Shown in pieces: positions 8,567 to 17,009 of a stretch of DNA of 64,000 nucleotides (positions are counted from its first letter, which is position 1; each line of letters opens with the position of its first letter). The translations under genes were made by a program, and so were the position numbers. The DNA comes from Novosphingopyxis sp965218915 (GTDB lineage: Bacteria > Pseudomonadota > Alphaproteobacteria > Sphingomonadales > Sphingomonadaceae): assembly GCF_965218915.1 (NCBI RefSeq), contig NZ_OZ244708.1, forward strand, positions 2,666,001 through 2,730,000. The letters run 5' to 3'. The notes below the pieces were generated by a model. The model was not told where the DNA came from, made no database searches, and saw only the letters and a list, made by a program, of their open reading frames with translations.

Positions 8567-8632
8567 CCGGGAATGCCATTATATCGAGATTAGCTCCACC
8601 ACGGTCGGATCGGAATGCGACCGTCAAGCCGA

Positions 8633-10771
8633 TCATCCCGCCGCGAGCGCCGCCAGCAGCAGCAGCGCCACGATGTTGGTGATCTTGATCATCGGGTTCA
8701 CCGCCGGGCCCGCGGTGTCCTTGTACGGATCGCCCACGGTATCGCCGGTCACCGCGGCCTTGTGGGCTTCCGAGCCCTTGCCGCCGTGATTGCCGTCCTC
8801 GATATATTTCTTGGCATTGTCCCACGCACCGCCGCCCGCCGTCATCGACAGCGCGACGAACAGGCCCGAGACGATCACACCGAGCAGCAGCGCGCCCAAT
8901 GCGGCGAAGCCGTTGGCCTGATCCGCCACCGCACTGATCACGAAATAGACGACGATCGGCGCCAGCACCGGCAGCAGCGACGGCACGATCATCTCCTTGA
9001 TCGCCGCCTTGGTGACGAGATCGACCGTGCGGCCGTAATCGGGCTTGGACGTGCCCGCCATGATGCCGGGATTGTCGCGGAACTGACCGCGCACCTCCTC
9101 GACCACCGCGCCCGCCGCGCGGCCGACCGCGGTCATGCCCATCGCGCCGAACAGATAGGGGAGCAACGCGCCTAGAAGCAGGCCGACGATGACGTAGGGA
9201 TTGCTGAGCGAGAAATCGACGTCGAGGTTCGGGAAGAACTCGTCGAGATCGGTGGTGAAGGCGCCGAACAGGACCAGAGCGGCGAGCCCTGCCGAGCCGA
9301 TGGCATAGCCCTTGGTCACCGCCTTGGTGGTGTTGCCGACCGCGTCGAGTGCGTCAGTCCGCTCGCGTACGCTCTCGTCCAGCCCCGCCATCTCGGCGAT
9401 GCCCCCGGCATTGTCGGTAACCGGGCCGTAAGCGTCGAGCGCCACGACCATGCCGGCCAGCGCCAGCATCGCGGTGGCGGCAAAGGCGATGCCCATGAGG
9501 CCCGCCAGCTGATAGGCGACGACGATGCCGACGACGATTACCAGCGTCGGCAGCGCGGTCGATTCCAGCGAGATGGCAAGGCCCTGAATAACGTTGGTGC
9601 CGTGGCCGGTCTCGGACGCCTTGGCGATCGAGCGGACCGGGCGGTAATTGGTGCCGGTATAATATTCGGTGATCCAGATGATCAGGCCAGTGACGGCGAG
9701 GCCGACCATCATCGAGAAGAACAGGTCCCAGCCGGTGAAGGTAGCAACGGTTGCCGCGCCGGTTTCGGTTGTAAAGCCGTCGGTCGCCAGATCGCCGCCG
9801 ATCGGCGCGCTCATGTCGCCGAAGATATATTGGGTGGCGAAATAGATCGCCGGGATCGAGAGCACCGCGGTGACGAGGAAGCCTTTGTACAGCGCACCCA
9901 TGATGTTCTGCGACTTGCCCAGGCGCACGAAATAGGTGCCGATGATCGAGGTGATGATGCACACCCCGCCGACCAGCAGCGGCAGGCTCATGAGGTTGAG
10001 CAGCGCGGCATTGCTCACGTCCACCAGCAGCGCGGACAGCACCATGGTGGCGCCCACGGTGACGACATAGGTCTCGAACAGATCGGCGGCCATGCCCGCG
10101 CAGTCGCCGACATTGTCGCCGACATTGTCCGCGATGGTGGCGGGGTTGCGCGGATCGTCCTCGGGGATGCCCGCCTCGACCTTGCCGACCAGATCGGCGC
10201 CGACATCGGCGGCCTTGGTGAAGATGCCGCCGCCCAAACGCGCGAAGATCGAGATCAGCGAGGCACCGAATGCGAGCGCGACCAGCGCGTCGATCACCGT
10301 GCGGTTGTCCGGGCGCAGACCGGCGGGCCCGGTGAGATACCAGAAGAAGCCCGAGATCGCGAGCAAGGCGAGGCCCGCCACCAGCATGCCGGTCACCGCG
10401 CCCGCGCGGAATGCCACGGTGAGCCCGTTCTGCAGCCCGACGGACGCGGCCTGCGCGGTGCGCACGTTCGAACGCACCGAGATGTTCATGCCGATGAAAC
10501 CCGCCACGCCCGACAGGATCGCGCCGATGACGAAGCCGATCGCCGAGGTGATGCCGAGAAAGACGAAGACCAGGATCGCCACGATCACGCCGACGACGGC
10601 GATGGTGCGGTATTGGCGGCCCAGATAAGCTTTCGCGCCGGTCTGAATGGCGCCCGCGATCTCCTGCATGGTGCTGTTTCCGGCATCGGCACCGAGCACC
10701 TGACGGCTGGTGATGAATCCGTAAAGAACGGCGATGATGCCGCAGATAATGGCGATGACGGTAACGGACAT
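8633..10771 (-). CDS. hppA: K+-independent H+-translocating membrane pyrophosphatase
   Basis: A 712-residue integral membrane pump that couples pyrophosphate hydrolysis to proton translocation. About 15-16 hydrophobic segments are visible. The pyrophosphate site is clear in the GGGIFTKAADVGADLVGKVE segment and the DNVGDNVGDCAG motif (about residues 205-225). The motif GNTTKAVTKGYAIGS near residue 480 carries Lys where potassium-dependent enzymes have Ala, so this should be the potassium-independent class. I chose the ATG at 10771 (MSVTVIAIICG); the longer frame to 11080 is a shadow of thiL. It follows thiL on the same strand. It probably salvages energy from pyrophosphate released in biosynthesis. 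Confidence 0.97.
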   Translation of the reverse strand: MSVTVIAIICGIIAVLYGFITSRQVLGADAGNSTMQEIAGAIQTGAKAYLGRQYRTIAVVGVIVAILVFVFLGITSAIGFVIGAILSGVAGFIGMNISVRSNVRTAQAASVGLQNGLTVAFRAGAVTGMLVAGLALLAISGFFWYLTGPAGLRPDNRTVIDALVALAFGASLISIFARLGGGIFTKAADVGADLVGKVEAGIPEDDPRNPATIADNVGDNVGDCAGMAADLFETYVVTVGATMVLSALLVDVSNAALLNLMSLPLLVGGVCIITSIIGTYFVRLGKSQNIMGALYKGFLVTAVLSIPAIYFATQYIFGDMSAPIGGDLATDGFTTETGAATVATFTGWDLFFSMMVGLAVTGLIIWITEYYTGTNYRPVRSIAKASETGHGTNVIQGLAISLESTALPTLVIVVGIVVAYQLAGLMGIAFAATAMLALAGMVVALDAYGPVTDNAGGIAEMAGLDESVRERTDALDAVGNTTKAVTKGYAIGSAGLAALVLFGAFTTDLDEFFPNLDVDFSLSNPYVIVGLLLGALLPYLFGAMGMTAVGRAAGAVVEEVRGQFRDNPGIMAGTSKPDYGRTVDLVTKAAIKEMIVPSLLPVLAPIVVYFVISAVADQANGFAALGALLLGVIVSGLFVALSMTAGGGAWDNAKKYIEDGNHGGKGSEAHKAAVTGDTVGDPYKDTAGPAVNPMIKITNIVALLLLAALAAG

Positions 10772-10883
10772 GATGGACGATCTTCCCCTGTGGACCCATG
10801 ATCTCCGCCTCGTTCCCGGGCGGCTTTGGGCAAGGCCTAGCCGATGGCCGCGCCCATAGACAAGCGCTAAAAGCCGGGGCGGC

Positions 10884-11792
10884 CTAGTGCCGGTATCCGC
10901 CCGCATCGCCTGGTTCGAGCGGACGCCCGTCGAGCAGCAGCGCCGCCCCGGTGACCGCGATGAAATCTCCGATCCGCGCGGCGGCTGTCGGCGCTTCGAA
11001 ATCCGTCGGCGCGGCGAACAGCAGCGCGTAATCGTCGCCCCAGCGCAGCGCTTCGTCCAGCCGATCGGGGATCGCGGCACGGGCGGCGGCGGAAATCGGA
11101 ACGCGGGCGCTGTCGATGCGGACCGTCATACCGCTGGCCTCGGCCATGCGCGCGGCGTCGAGCAGCAGGCCATCGCTCACGTCCATCATCGCATGGACCA
11201 GCGGTGCGAGCGCTCTGCCTTCAAAGAGCAGCGGCACCGGGCGCAAATAGGCGGCGGCGAGACTATCGGGCACCGCACCGCCTGCCTCGATCAGCGTGAA
11301 GCCGGCAAAGGCATCGCCGATCGCGCCCGTCACCCACAGCGCATCGCCCGGCTTCGCGCCCGACCGCGCAGGCACCGGCGAACAGGTCGCGCGGCCGATA
11401 GCGGTGCAGCCGAACACCCGCGCCGCGCCGTCCGGCAGCCGGATCGTGTCCCCGCCCAGCAGCGGCACGTCATAGGTTTCGAGCACCGCGCGCAGACCCT
11501 CGACGAAGGCGGCATCCCAGTCGGGCTCGCCCAACGCATGGGCCGTGAGCACGCCGAGCGGCGCAGCGCCCTTCGCGGCGAGATCGGACAGGTTGGTGGC
11601 AATCAGCTTCCACGCGATATCGGCGGGATCGGTGCCGCAGCGCACATGCATGCCCTCAGCGATGCTGTCATGGGTGAGGATCAGCGTTTCACTGCCCAGT
11701 TCGATAACGGCAGCATCGTCCGCGAGTCCACGCGCGCCGGGATGCGTGGCGAGCGAGCGAAGCAGATCGATATAGGCGAATTCGGCGGACAC
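10884..11792 (-). CDS. thiL: thiamine-monophosphate kinase
   Basis: A 302-residue cytoplasmic ATP-dependent kinase making thiamine diphosphate from thiamine monophosphate. It has the PurM/ThiL fold order: N-terminal DDAAVIELG metal loop, LTHDSIAEGMHV, WKLIATNLSDLAAKGAAPLG, LLGGDTIR, and the distal DVSDGLLLDAARMAEASG and RWGDDYALLF motifs. The start is a GTG at 11792 preceded by GGGGGTG. It sits downstream of nusB in an arrangement frequent in alphaproteobacteria; an inverted repeat separates the two genes. At the other end 112 bp separate it from hppA. Confidence 0.95.
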   Translation of the reverse strand: MSAEFAYIDLLRSLATHPGARGLADDAAVIELGSETLILTHDSIAEGMHVRCGTDPADIAWKLIATNLSDLAAKGAAPLGVLTAHALGEPDWDAAFVEGLRAVLETYDVPLLGGDTIRLPDGAARVFGCTAIGRATCSPVPARSGAKPGDALWVTGAIGDAFAGFTLIEAGGAVPDSLAAAYLRPVPLLFEGRALAPLVHAMMDVSDGLLLDAARMAEASGMTVRIDSARVPISAAARAAIPDRLDEALRWGDDYALLFAAPTDFEAPTAAARIGDFIAVTGAALLLDGRPLEPGDAGGYRH

Positions 11793-11809
11793 GCTTCACC
11801 CCCTACACC

Positions 11810-11885
11810 GTTCGTCCTGAGCTTGTCGAAGGACTGCTTTTCATATTCCCGACCAGAACAGCCCTTCGACAAGCTCAGGGCGAAC
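11810..11885. repeat. inverted repeat element (27-bp arms) between nusB and thiL
   Basis: The left arm 11810-11836 (GTTCGTCCTGAGCTTGTCGA...) and the right arm 11859-11885 are inverted copies that agree at 25 of 27 positions, with a 22-bp loop. This matches a palindromic element frequent in sphingomonad intergenic regions. A half copy of the arm (GTTCGTGCCGAGCGAAGTC) is present at 12402. Formed in RNA, the structure would be a strong hairpin between two co-directional genes. Confidence 0.9.
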
Positions 11886-11907
11886 CGAGGTGGGTGCCCG
11901 GATGGGT

Positions 11908-12363
11908 TCACTCCCCCTTGCGCACGTCCTTCGATATCCCGTCCAGCAGCCCGTTCACGAACTTGGCATCCTTTTCGTCGAAAAAGGCATGCGCCACGTC
12001 GACATATTCGTTCACCACCGCGCCGGTCGGAATGTCGGACCGGGCGAGCAGTTCATAAGTGCCACAGCGCAGCACCTGCAGCATGGCCTTGTCGAGCCGC
12101 TCCAGCTTCCAGCCCTCGGCCAGCCGCATGCCGATCAGCACATCGATCTCGCCCTGCCGCGCATCGACGCCGGCCACCACATCGTCGAAGAAACCGGGTT
12201 CGGCCTCGGCGATCGGCTCTTCCTCGATCGCCTCGCCCAGCCGATGCTCGTGGAATTCGCGCAGCAGCCGCGCGAGCCCCGTGCCCTCCATGTCCTTCTG
12301 ATACAGCGCCTGCACGGCGGCAAGCCGGGCGGCGGAGCGGGGTTGGGAGCGGGTGTTGGTCAT
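11908..12363 (-). CDS. nusB: transcription antitermination protein NusB
   Basis: A 151-residue all-helical RNA-binding protein that, with S10 (NusE), binds boxA RNA in rRNA antitermination complexes. The start region RSAARLAAVQALYQKDMEG is the classic NusB first helix. Later GWKLERLDKAMLQVLRCGTYELL, IPTGAVVNEYVDVAHAFF and KFVNGLLDGI are family hallmarks. I chose the ATG at 12363 (MTNTRSQPRS); an in-frame ATG at 12381 would add six residues. It lies between hisD and thiL on the minus strand, with repeats on both sides. Confidence 0.95.
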   Translation of the reverse strand: MTNTRSQPRSAARLAAVQALYQKDMEGTGLARLLREFHEHRLGEAIEEEPIAEAEPGFFDDVVAGVDARQGEIDVLIGMRLAEGWKLERLDKAMLQVLRCGTYELLARSDIPTGAVVNEYVDVAHAFFDEKDAKFVNGLLDGISKDVRKGE

Positions 12364-12422
12364 TTCTGTTCTTCTATCCAAGGTCCACCCCCCCTAACCG
12401 TTCGTGCCGAGCGAAGTCTATC

Positions 12423-12554
12423 CCCCTCCCTGTTCAGGGAGGGGCAAGGGGTGGGTATCGACGAGCCGGGCTCGATGCCCGGTTCGGAGACGAGTTGTCG
12501 AAGCTCGCTGCGCTCGCGCCCACCCCCAACCCCTCCCGCAAGCGGGAGGGGAGC
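12423..12554. repeat. 130-bp palindromic element, copy A
   Basis: The sequence starts with a hairpin CCCTCCCTGTTCAGGGAGGG, contains the inner inverted pair GAGCCGGGCTC, and ends with CCCTCCCGCAAGCGGGAGGG. It fills most of the gap between hisD and nusB. The reverse complement of the element at 56491-56621 matches it in the same order of hairpins and GCTCGCT...GCTCGCGCCCACCC blocks, so the two are inverted copies of one family. No coding potential is evident. Confidence 0.85.
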
Positions 12555-12557
12555 AAG

Positions 12558-13847
12558 TTATTGCTCCAGCCGCAGCCTTACGCTTTGCGCATGGGCGGGC
12601 AGGCCCTCCGCCTCCGCCAGCGTGACCGCCGCCGGACCGATCCGGCCAAGCGCCGCCTCGTCGAGCGCGATGAAGCTGGTGCGCTTCATGAAATCGAGCA
12701 CCGACAGGCCCGACGAAAAGCGCGCGCGCCGCCCAGTCGGCAGCACATGGTTCGGCCCGGCCACATAATCGCCCACCGCCTCGGGCGTATGCTTGCCCAG
12801 AAACACCGATCCGGCATGGCGGATGCGCGCGAACAGCGGTGCGGGGTCGTCGACCGAGAGTTGCAAATGCTCAGCGGCGAGCCGATTAGCGAGGGGCACG
12901 GCATCGGCCAAAGCGGCGACGGTGATGATCACGCCGTGATCGCCCCAGCTCGTCTCGGCGGATTTGCGCGTGGCGAGCGCGGCGGCCTGCACCTTCACGG
13001 CATCCTCGACATTGCGCGCCAGCTCCACGCTGTCGGTGATTAGGATCGACTGGCTGGTCGGGTCATGCTCGGCCTGGCTGAGCAGGTCCGCCGCGAGGAT
13101 CGCGGGGTCATTGTCGCCGTCCGCAATGACCAATATTTCGCTCGGTCCCGCCACCATGTCGATGCCGACGACCCCATATAATTGCCGTTTCGCCTCGGCC
13201 ACCCAGGCATTGCCGGGGCCGGTGACGACGTCGACCGGCGCGATCGTCTCGGTGCCATAGGCGAGCGCCGCAATCGCCTGCGCGCCGCCGATCCGCCAGA
13301 TCTCGTCCACGCCCGCCAGCGCGGCGGCGGCGAGCACCAGCGGGTTCGCCTCGCCGCCCGGCGTGGGCGTGACCATCACCAGTCGCTCCACGCCCGCCAC
13401 CTTGGCGGGAATGGCATTCATCAGCACCGAGCTTGGATAGGCCGCGCGGCCGCCGGGCACATACACCCCCGCCGCATCGACCGGCAGCCAGCGCGCGCCG
13501 AGCCGGACGCCGGCATCGTCGACGCTCTCGCTGCCTTGCGGGCGCTGCTTTTCGTGATAGACGCGGATGCGGGTGGCGGCGAGTTCCAGCGCCTCGCGCA
13601 GCCCGGCGTCAAGCTCATGCAGCGCCGCCTCGCAGGTCTCGCGCTCGATCCGCCAGCCGCTTTTGCCCAGGCTGTGACCGTCGAACCGGCTGGTCAGCGC
13701 GGCCACCGCCTCGTCGCCACCCTCGCGCACGCGGCGCAGGATATCGGACACGTCATGCGCGACTTCGGGATCGCTTTCGCGCCGCGCGGTCACGATGCGC
13801 TCGAAGGCTTGCTCGAAGCCGGGATCGGCCGCATCAAGCCGCTGCAC
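12558..13847 (-). CDS. hisD: histidinol dehydrogenase
   Basis: A 429-residue zinc enzyme that oxidises L-histidinol to L-histidine in the last two steps of histidine synthesis. Motifs include LGARWLPVDAAGVYVPGGRAAYPSSVLMNAIPAKVAGV, IAPVDVVTGPGNAWVAEAKRQLYG, MVAGPSEILVIAD and AEHDPTSQSILI, where the zinc and substrate ligands lie (Gln/His of QAEHD). SVFLGKHTPEAVGDYVAGPNHVLPT is the C-terminal signature. The start is a GTG at 13847; the first 14 bases overlap the end of hisG, indicating translational coupling. The order hisG-hisD-nusB fits an alphaproteobacterial core operon. Confidence 0.97.
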   Translation of the reverse strand: MQRLDAADPGFEQAFERIVTARRESDPEVAHDVSDILRRVREGGDEAVAALTSRFDGHSLGKSGWRIERETCEAALHELDAGLREALELAATRIRVYHEKQRPQGSESVDDAGVRLGARWLPVDAAGVYVPGGRAAYPSSVLMNAIPAKVAGVERLVMVTPTPGGEANPLVLAAAALAGVDEIWRIGGAQAIAALAYGTETIAPVDVVTGPGNAWVAEAKRQLYGVVGIDMVAGPSEILVIADGDNDPAILAADLLSQAEHDPTSQSILITDSVELARNVEDAVKVQAAALATRKSAETSWGDHGVIITVAALADAVPLANRLAAEHLQLSVDDPAPLFARIRHAGSVFLGKHTPEAVGDYVAGPNHVLPTGRRARFSSGLSVLDFMKRTSFIALDEAALGRIGPAAVTLAEAEGLPAHAQSVRLRLEQ

Positions 13848-14502
13848 GCACGCCTCCCGCGATCTCGCGGAAACGGTCGACCAAGACGGGCAGCGTGCCC
13901 GACATCATCTTGAACGCGGCGCGGTTGACGATGAGCCGCGCCGAAACGTCCATGATCGTCTCGGTCTCGACCAGGCCATTATCCTTCAGCGTCTGCCCGG
14001 TCGAGACCAGATCGACGATGCGGCGCGACAGGCCGAGCGCGGGCGCCAGTTCCATCGCGCCGTTGAGCTTGACCAGTTCGGCCTGCACGCCCCTGGCCGC
14101 GAACCAACGGCGCGCGAGCGCGGGATATTTGGTGGCGACGCGGACATGGCTGAGCGTGCGCAGCGCGTCTTGCGGCTCGGCATCGCGCGGCTCGGCGACG
14201 GACAGGCGGCATTTGCCGATGCCGAGATCGACCGGCGCGTAAAGCTCGGAATAGCCGAATTCCTCGATCACGTCCGATCCGACGATGCCGATCTGCGCCG
14301 CGCCATGCGCCACGAAGGTCGCCACATCGAAGGCGCGCACCCGGATGATGCGCACGTCCTCGCGGTTGGTGGCGAATTCCAGCGCGCGGTTGGCCTTGTC
14401 GAAAAAGCCCGGCTCGGGCTCGATCCCGGCGGCCTTCATGACGGGCAGCGCCTCGCCCAGGATGCGCCCCTTGGGGATGGCGAAGATGATCGGGCGGTCC
14501 AT
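13834..14502 (-). CDS. hisG: ATP phosphoribosyltransferase, short form
   Basis: A 222-residue enzyme for the first step of histidine synthesis, joining ATP and PRPP. MDRPIIFAIPKGRILGEALPVM is the N-terminal substrate loop; IGIVGSDVIEEFG and IVDLVSTGQTLKDNGL (the phosphate-binding VSTGxTL loop) are diagnostic. The length fits the short HisG_S class, which lacks the C-terminal regulatory domain and normally needs the HisRS-like partner HisZ. No hisZ is present in the window. I chose the ATG at 14502; an upstream hydrophobic extension to 14595 has no family support. It is divergent from the DUF2332 gene, with 37 bp between the starts. Confidence 0.95.
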   Translation of the reverse strand: MDRPIIFAIPKGRILGEALPVMKAAGIEPEPGFFDKANRALEFATNREDVRIIRVRAFDVATFVAHGAAQIGIVGSDVIEEFGYSELYAPVDLGIGKCRLSVAEPRDAEPQDALRTLSHVRVATKYPALARRWFAARGVQAELVKLNGAMELAPALGLSRRIVDLVSTGQTLKDNGLVETETIMDVSARLIVNRAAFKMMSGTLPVLVDRFREIAGGVRAAA

Positions 14503-14539
14503 GATGGCGGCGATGTAGAATATGGGGTAGCAAAGGGCA

Positions 14540-15607
14540 ATGAAGCAGGACCCGGAAATGATGGCCGCGGACACGCCGATGCACGCCTTCGCCAATCAGG
14601 TGCACTATTGCACCGCGAACGACGCCCCGATCACGGCCTGCGTCTGCGGCGCGCTGGCGGCGGCGATCGACCGGTCGACCTCCACCGGGCGCGCGGTGCT
14701 GGACTGGCCCGGCCACGCGCTGGCCGACGCGCTGCCGCTCAGGCTCGCGGGCGGGGTGCATGCGCTGTGGAGGTCCGGCGCGGTTCCGGCGCTGGACGCG
14801 CTCTATCGCGGCGAGGATGCGGAGCCATCGCACTGGGCCGAGCCGATGCGGCAGGTTCTGGCGGAGCATGACGCGGCGCTGCTGCCCTGGCTGGATGGCC
14901 CGCCGCAGACCAACGAGGCCGGGCGCTCGGCCAGTTTCATCGCCGGGCTGCACTGGTTCGCCGCGCAGGGTTTGCCTCCGCGATTCGAGATCCTGGAGAT
15001 CGGCGCGAGCGCTGGCATGAACCTCTTGCTGGACCGCTATCGCTACGATGTGGGCGGCGTGCCGAGCGGACCCGAGAACTCGCCAGTGACGATCAAGCCG
15101 GAATGGCGCGGCGCCCCGCCGCCGGACACCGTCATCGCCTTCCACGCGATCCGCGGCTGCGACATCGCGCCGGTCGACGTCACCGATGACGTGGCCGCCG
15201 AAAAGCTGATGGCCTATATCTGGCCCGACGCGCCGCAGCGCTTCGAACGGATGAAGGCGGGCATCGCCATGTTCCGCGCCGATCCGCCTGTCCTCGAAGC
15301 CGCCGACGCCGCCGACTGGATCGAACGCGCGCTGGCCGAGCCGCAGCAGGGCGGCGTCACCCGCGTGCTGGTCCATTCGATCATGTGGCAATATCTGCCG
15401 CGCGAGACGCAAGGGCGGATCGAGCGCGCCATGGAGACGAGCGGCATGGCGGCGAGTGACGAACGCCCGCTCGCCTGGCTGGCGCTGGAGGCGGATCGCA
15501 GCCTGCTCGGCCACGGCCTGACGGCGCGCTACTGGCCAGGCGGCGGCGCGCGGACATTGCTGGCGACGGCCCACGCGCATGGTGCTTGGGTGGAGTGGCG
15601 AGGGTAA
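14540..15607 (+). CDS. DUF2332 family protein
   Basis: A 355-residue protein of the DUF2332 family, functionally undefined. The segment ILEIGASAGMNLLLDRYRYD resembles the SAM-binding glycine loop of Rossmann methyltransferases, and HSIMWQYLPRETQGRIERAM lies near the C-terminus. Whether the protein binds SAM is not established. It begins at an ATG preceded by AAAGGG and is divergent from hisG with only 37 bp between the start codons, so the two promoters must overlap. A second ATG seven codons in is an alternative start. Confidence 0.82.
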   Translation: MKQDPEMMAADTPMHAFANQVHYCTANDAPITACVCGALAAAIDRSTSTGRAVLDWPGHALADALPLRLAGGVHALWRSGAVPALDALYRGEDAEPSHWAEPMRQVLAEHDAALLPWLDGPPQTNEAGRSASFIAGLHWFAAQGLPPRFEILEIGASAGMNLLLDRYRYDVGGVPSGPENSPVTIKPEWRGAPPPDTVIAFHAIRGCDIAPVDVTDDVAAEKLMAYIWPDAPQRFERMKAGIAMFRADPPVLEAADAADWIERALAEPQQGGVTRVLVHSIMWQYLPRETQGRIERAMETSGMAASDERPLAWLALEADRSLLGHGLTARYWPGGGARTLLATAHAHGAWVEWRG

Positions 15608-15628
15608 ATTACTCCCCCTTCACTTCAG

Positions 15629-15711
15629 CGTCACCCCGGACTTGATCCGGGGTCCATGGCCCAGCCGAAATGCCATCTCGCCCTGAATTCCGGATCAAGT
15701 CCGGAATGACG
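15629..15711. repeat. REP-like palindromic element, copy 1
   Basis: About 83 bp beginning CGTCACCCCGGACTTGATCC and ending GGATCAAGTCCGGAATGACG. The first hairpin arms (CCGGACTTGATCCGG) and the outer ends pair, giving a nested inverted repeat. The copy at 17843-17925 shares the whole layout, including the inner GCC.TCTCGCCCTG.ATTCCGG block. It lies at the convergent junction of the DUF2332 and hydrolase genes, where it could serve as a bidirectional transcription end. Confidence 0.85.
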
Positions 15712-15723
15712 CCGGTTTTTAGG

Positions 15724-16641
15724 CTAACCCAAAAACCCCTTCATCGCCTCGATCACCCGATCCGGTGCTTCCCACGGCACGAAATGCCCGCTTCCGGGCA
15801 CCTTGGCGAGCGTCATATCGGTCACCAGTTTATCCATCCCCTCAATGTTGACCGGCGGCAGCGCCAGATCGTCCAGCGCCCAGATCACCAGCGTGGGGAT
15901 CGTCACCTTGGGAAAGTCGCGCCTGGCAAACTCCGGCATCGGCGCGTCCATGTCCATCGCGGGCACCACCACCGCCGACGCGCGGTACCAGTTCAGCATG
16001 CCGAAGGCGGCGTCGCGGTCCTGCCAGTCGGCGAGCAGCCGGTCGCGCTCCGCGTCCGGCATGCCCGTGCTGCGCTCCCACTTCACCGCCTTGGCGAGCA
16101 GGCCGACCAGGCCGTATTCGCGCACCAGCGCGTCATTGCCGGGGTCGCGGAAGGCGCGGATATACTGCGCGCTCGCGCGCTGCTCGGGGCTCTCGATCAG
16201 CGCGCGCTGATACAGCCACGGATGCGGGGCGTTGGCGATCACCAGCCGCTCGACGCGTCCCCCCGTGCCTTCCGCCCCCTGCCCCATGAGCGCCACGCCC
16301 CAGGCGATCGCACCGCCCCAGTCATGGCCGACGACGGTGAACTTATCGACGCCGCAGGCATCGGCAAGCGCGAACACATCGCCAACCAGCTTGTCGGCGG
16401 CATAGGCCTCCACCGCCTGCGGCCTGGATGATCCGCGGTAGCCGCGCTGGTCCGGCGCGATACAGCGAAAGCGGTCCCTGAAATGTTCGATCTCGTGGCG
16501 CCAGGTGCGGTGGCTTTCGGGAAAGCCGTGCAGGAAGATCAGCACCGGCGCATCCCGCGGCCCGACGTCGACCGCATCCAGCTCGACTCCGGTCGCCAGC
16601 TTGCAGCGGGTCAGTTCGTAATCGGGAATCGGACCGGACAT
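15724..16641 (-). CDS. alpha/beta hydrolase (epoxide-hydrolase/dehalogenase-like)
   Basis: A 305-residue cytosolic alpha/beta-fold hydrolase. The oxyanion motif LIFLHGFPESHRTW, the nucleophile elbow VVGHDWGG (Asp nucleophile, as in epoxide hydrolases and haloalkane dehalogenases), the acid-region VIWALDDLALPP and the catalytic His in PGSGHFVPWEAPDRV are all present. The Asp nucleophile argues against a serine esterase. PDQRGYRGSSRP follows the oxyanion hole, as expected in soluble epoxide hydrolases. The true substrate cannot be told from sequence. It stands alone between a repeat and an empty region. Confidence 0.9.
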   Translation of the reverse strand: MSGPIPDYELTRCKLATGVELDAVDVGPRDAPVLIFLHGFPESHRTWRHEIEHFRDRFRCIAPDQRGYRGSSRPQAVEAYAADKLVGDVFALADACGVDKFTVVGHDWGGAIAWGVALMGQGAEGTGGRVERLVIANAPHPWLYQRALIESPEQRASAQYIRAFRDPGNDALVREYGLVGLLAKAVKWERSTGMPDAERDRLLADWQDRDAAFGMLNWYRASAVVVPAMDMDAPMPEFARRDFPKVTIPTLVIWALDDLALPPVNIEGMDKLVTDMTLAKVPGSGHFVPWEAPDRVIEAMKGFLG

Positions 16642-17009
16642 GAGGGTGTTCCTTGAAACGGTTCGGAGGGCGCTAACTTCACACGCTTCACACGCTTCAC
16701 ACTGTCCAGAGAGAGAAAAATTTGGCGGCGAGGCGGTTGCAATCGAAGCCCTGTTCCATTGCGGGCGGAAAGCACCATGGAAACTGCAAATTCAACCCAA
16801 TCATTGCCCAATTCCTCCACGTCGACAGCCTCGGAAAAGCCCGTTCGATATCTGGCGGTGTACCAAATAGGCTCGATGTAGGAAAGCTTTTTCGCTTGTC
16901 GATCGTCGCTCCCTCCTTCGCGGGAACGCCGGGGTTATCCAGCAACGCTGCACCACTTGACGATAGCTCTCGACCGCGCGCGGGGTGATCGTCTGGAGCG
17001 TTATTTCCC
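16642..17009. other. gene-free region with a 9-bp tandem repeat
   Basis: About 370 bp without a convincing gene. Positions 16677-16703 hold three tandem copies of CTTCACACG, the last ending in T. A 16-nt string GTAGGAAAGCTTTTTC at 16878-16893 recurs at 53496-53511. Open frames crossing this region are shadows or lack a ribosome-binding site. Base composition is lower in GC than in flanking genes. Confidence 0.6.
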
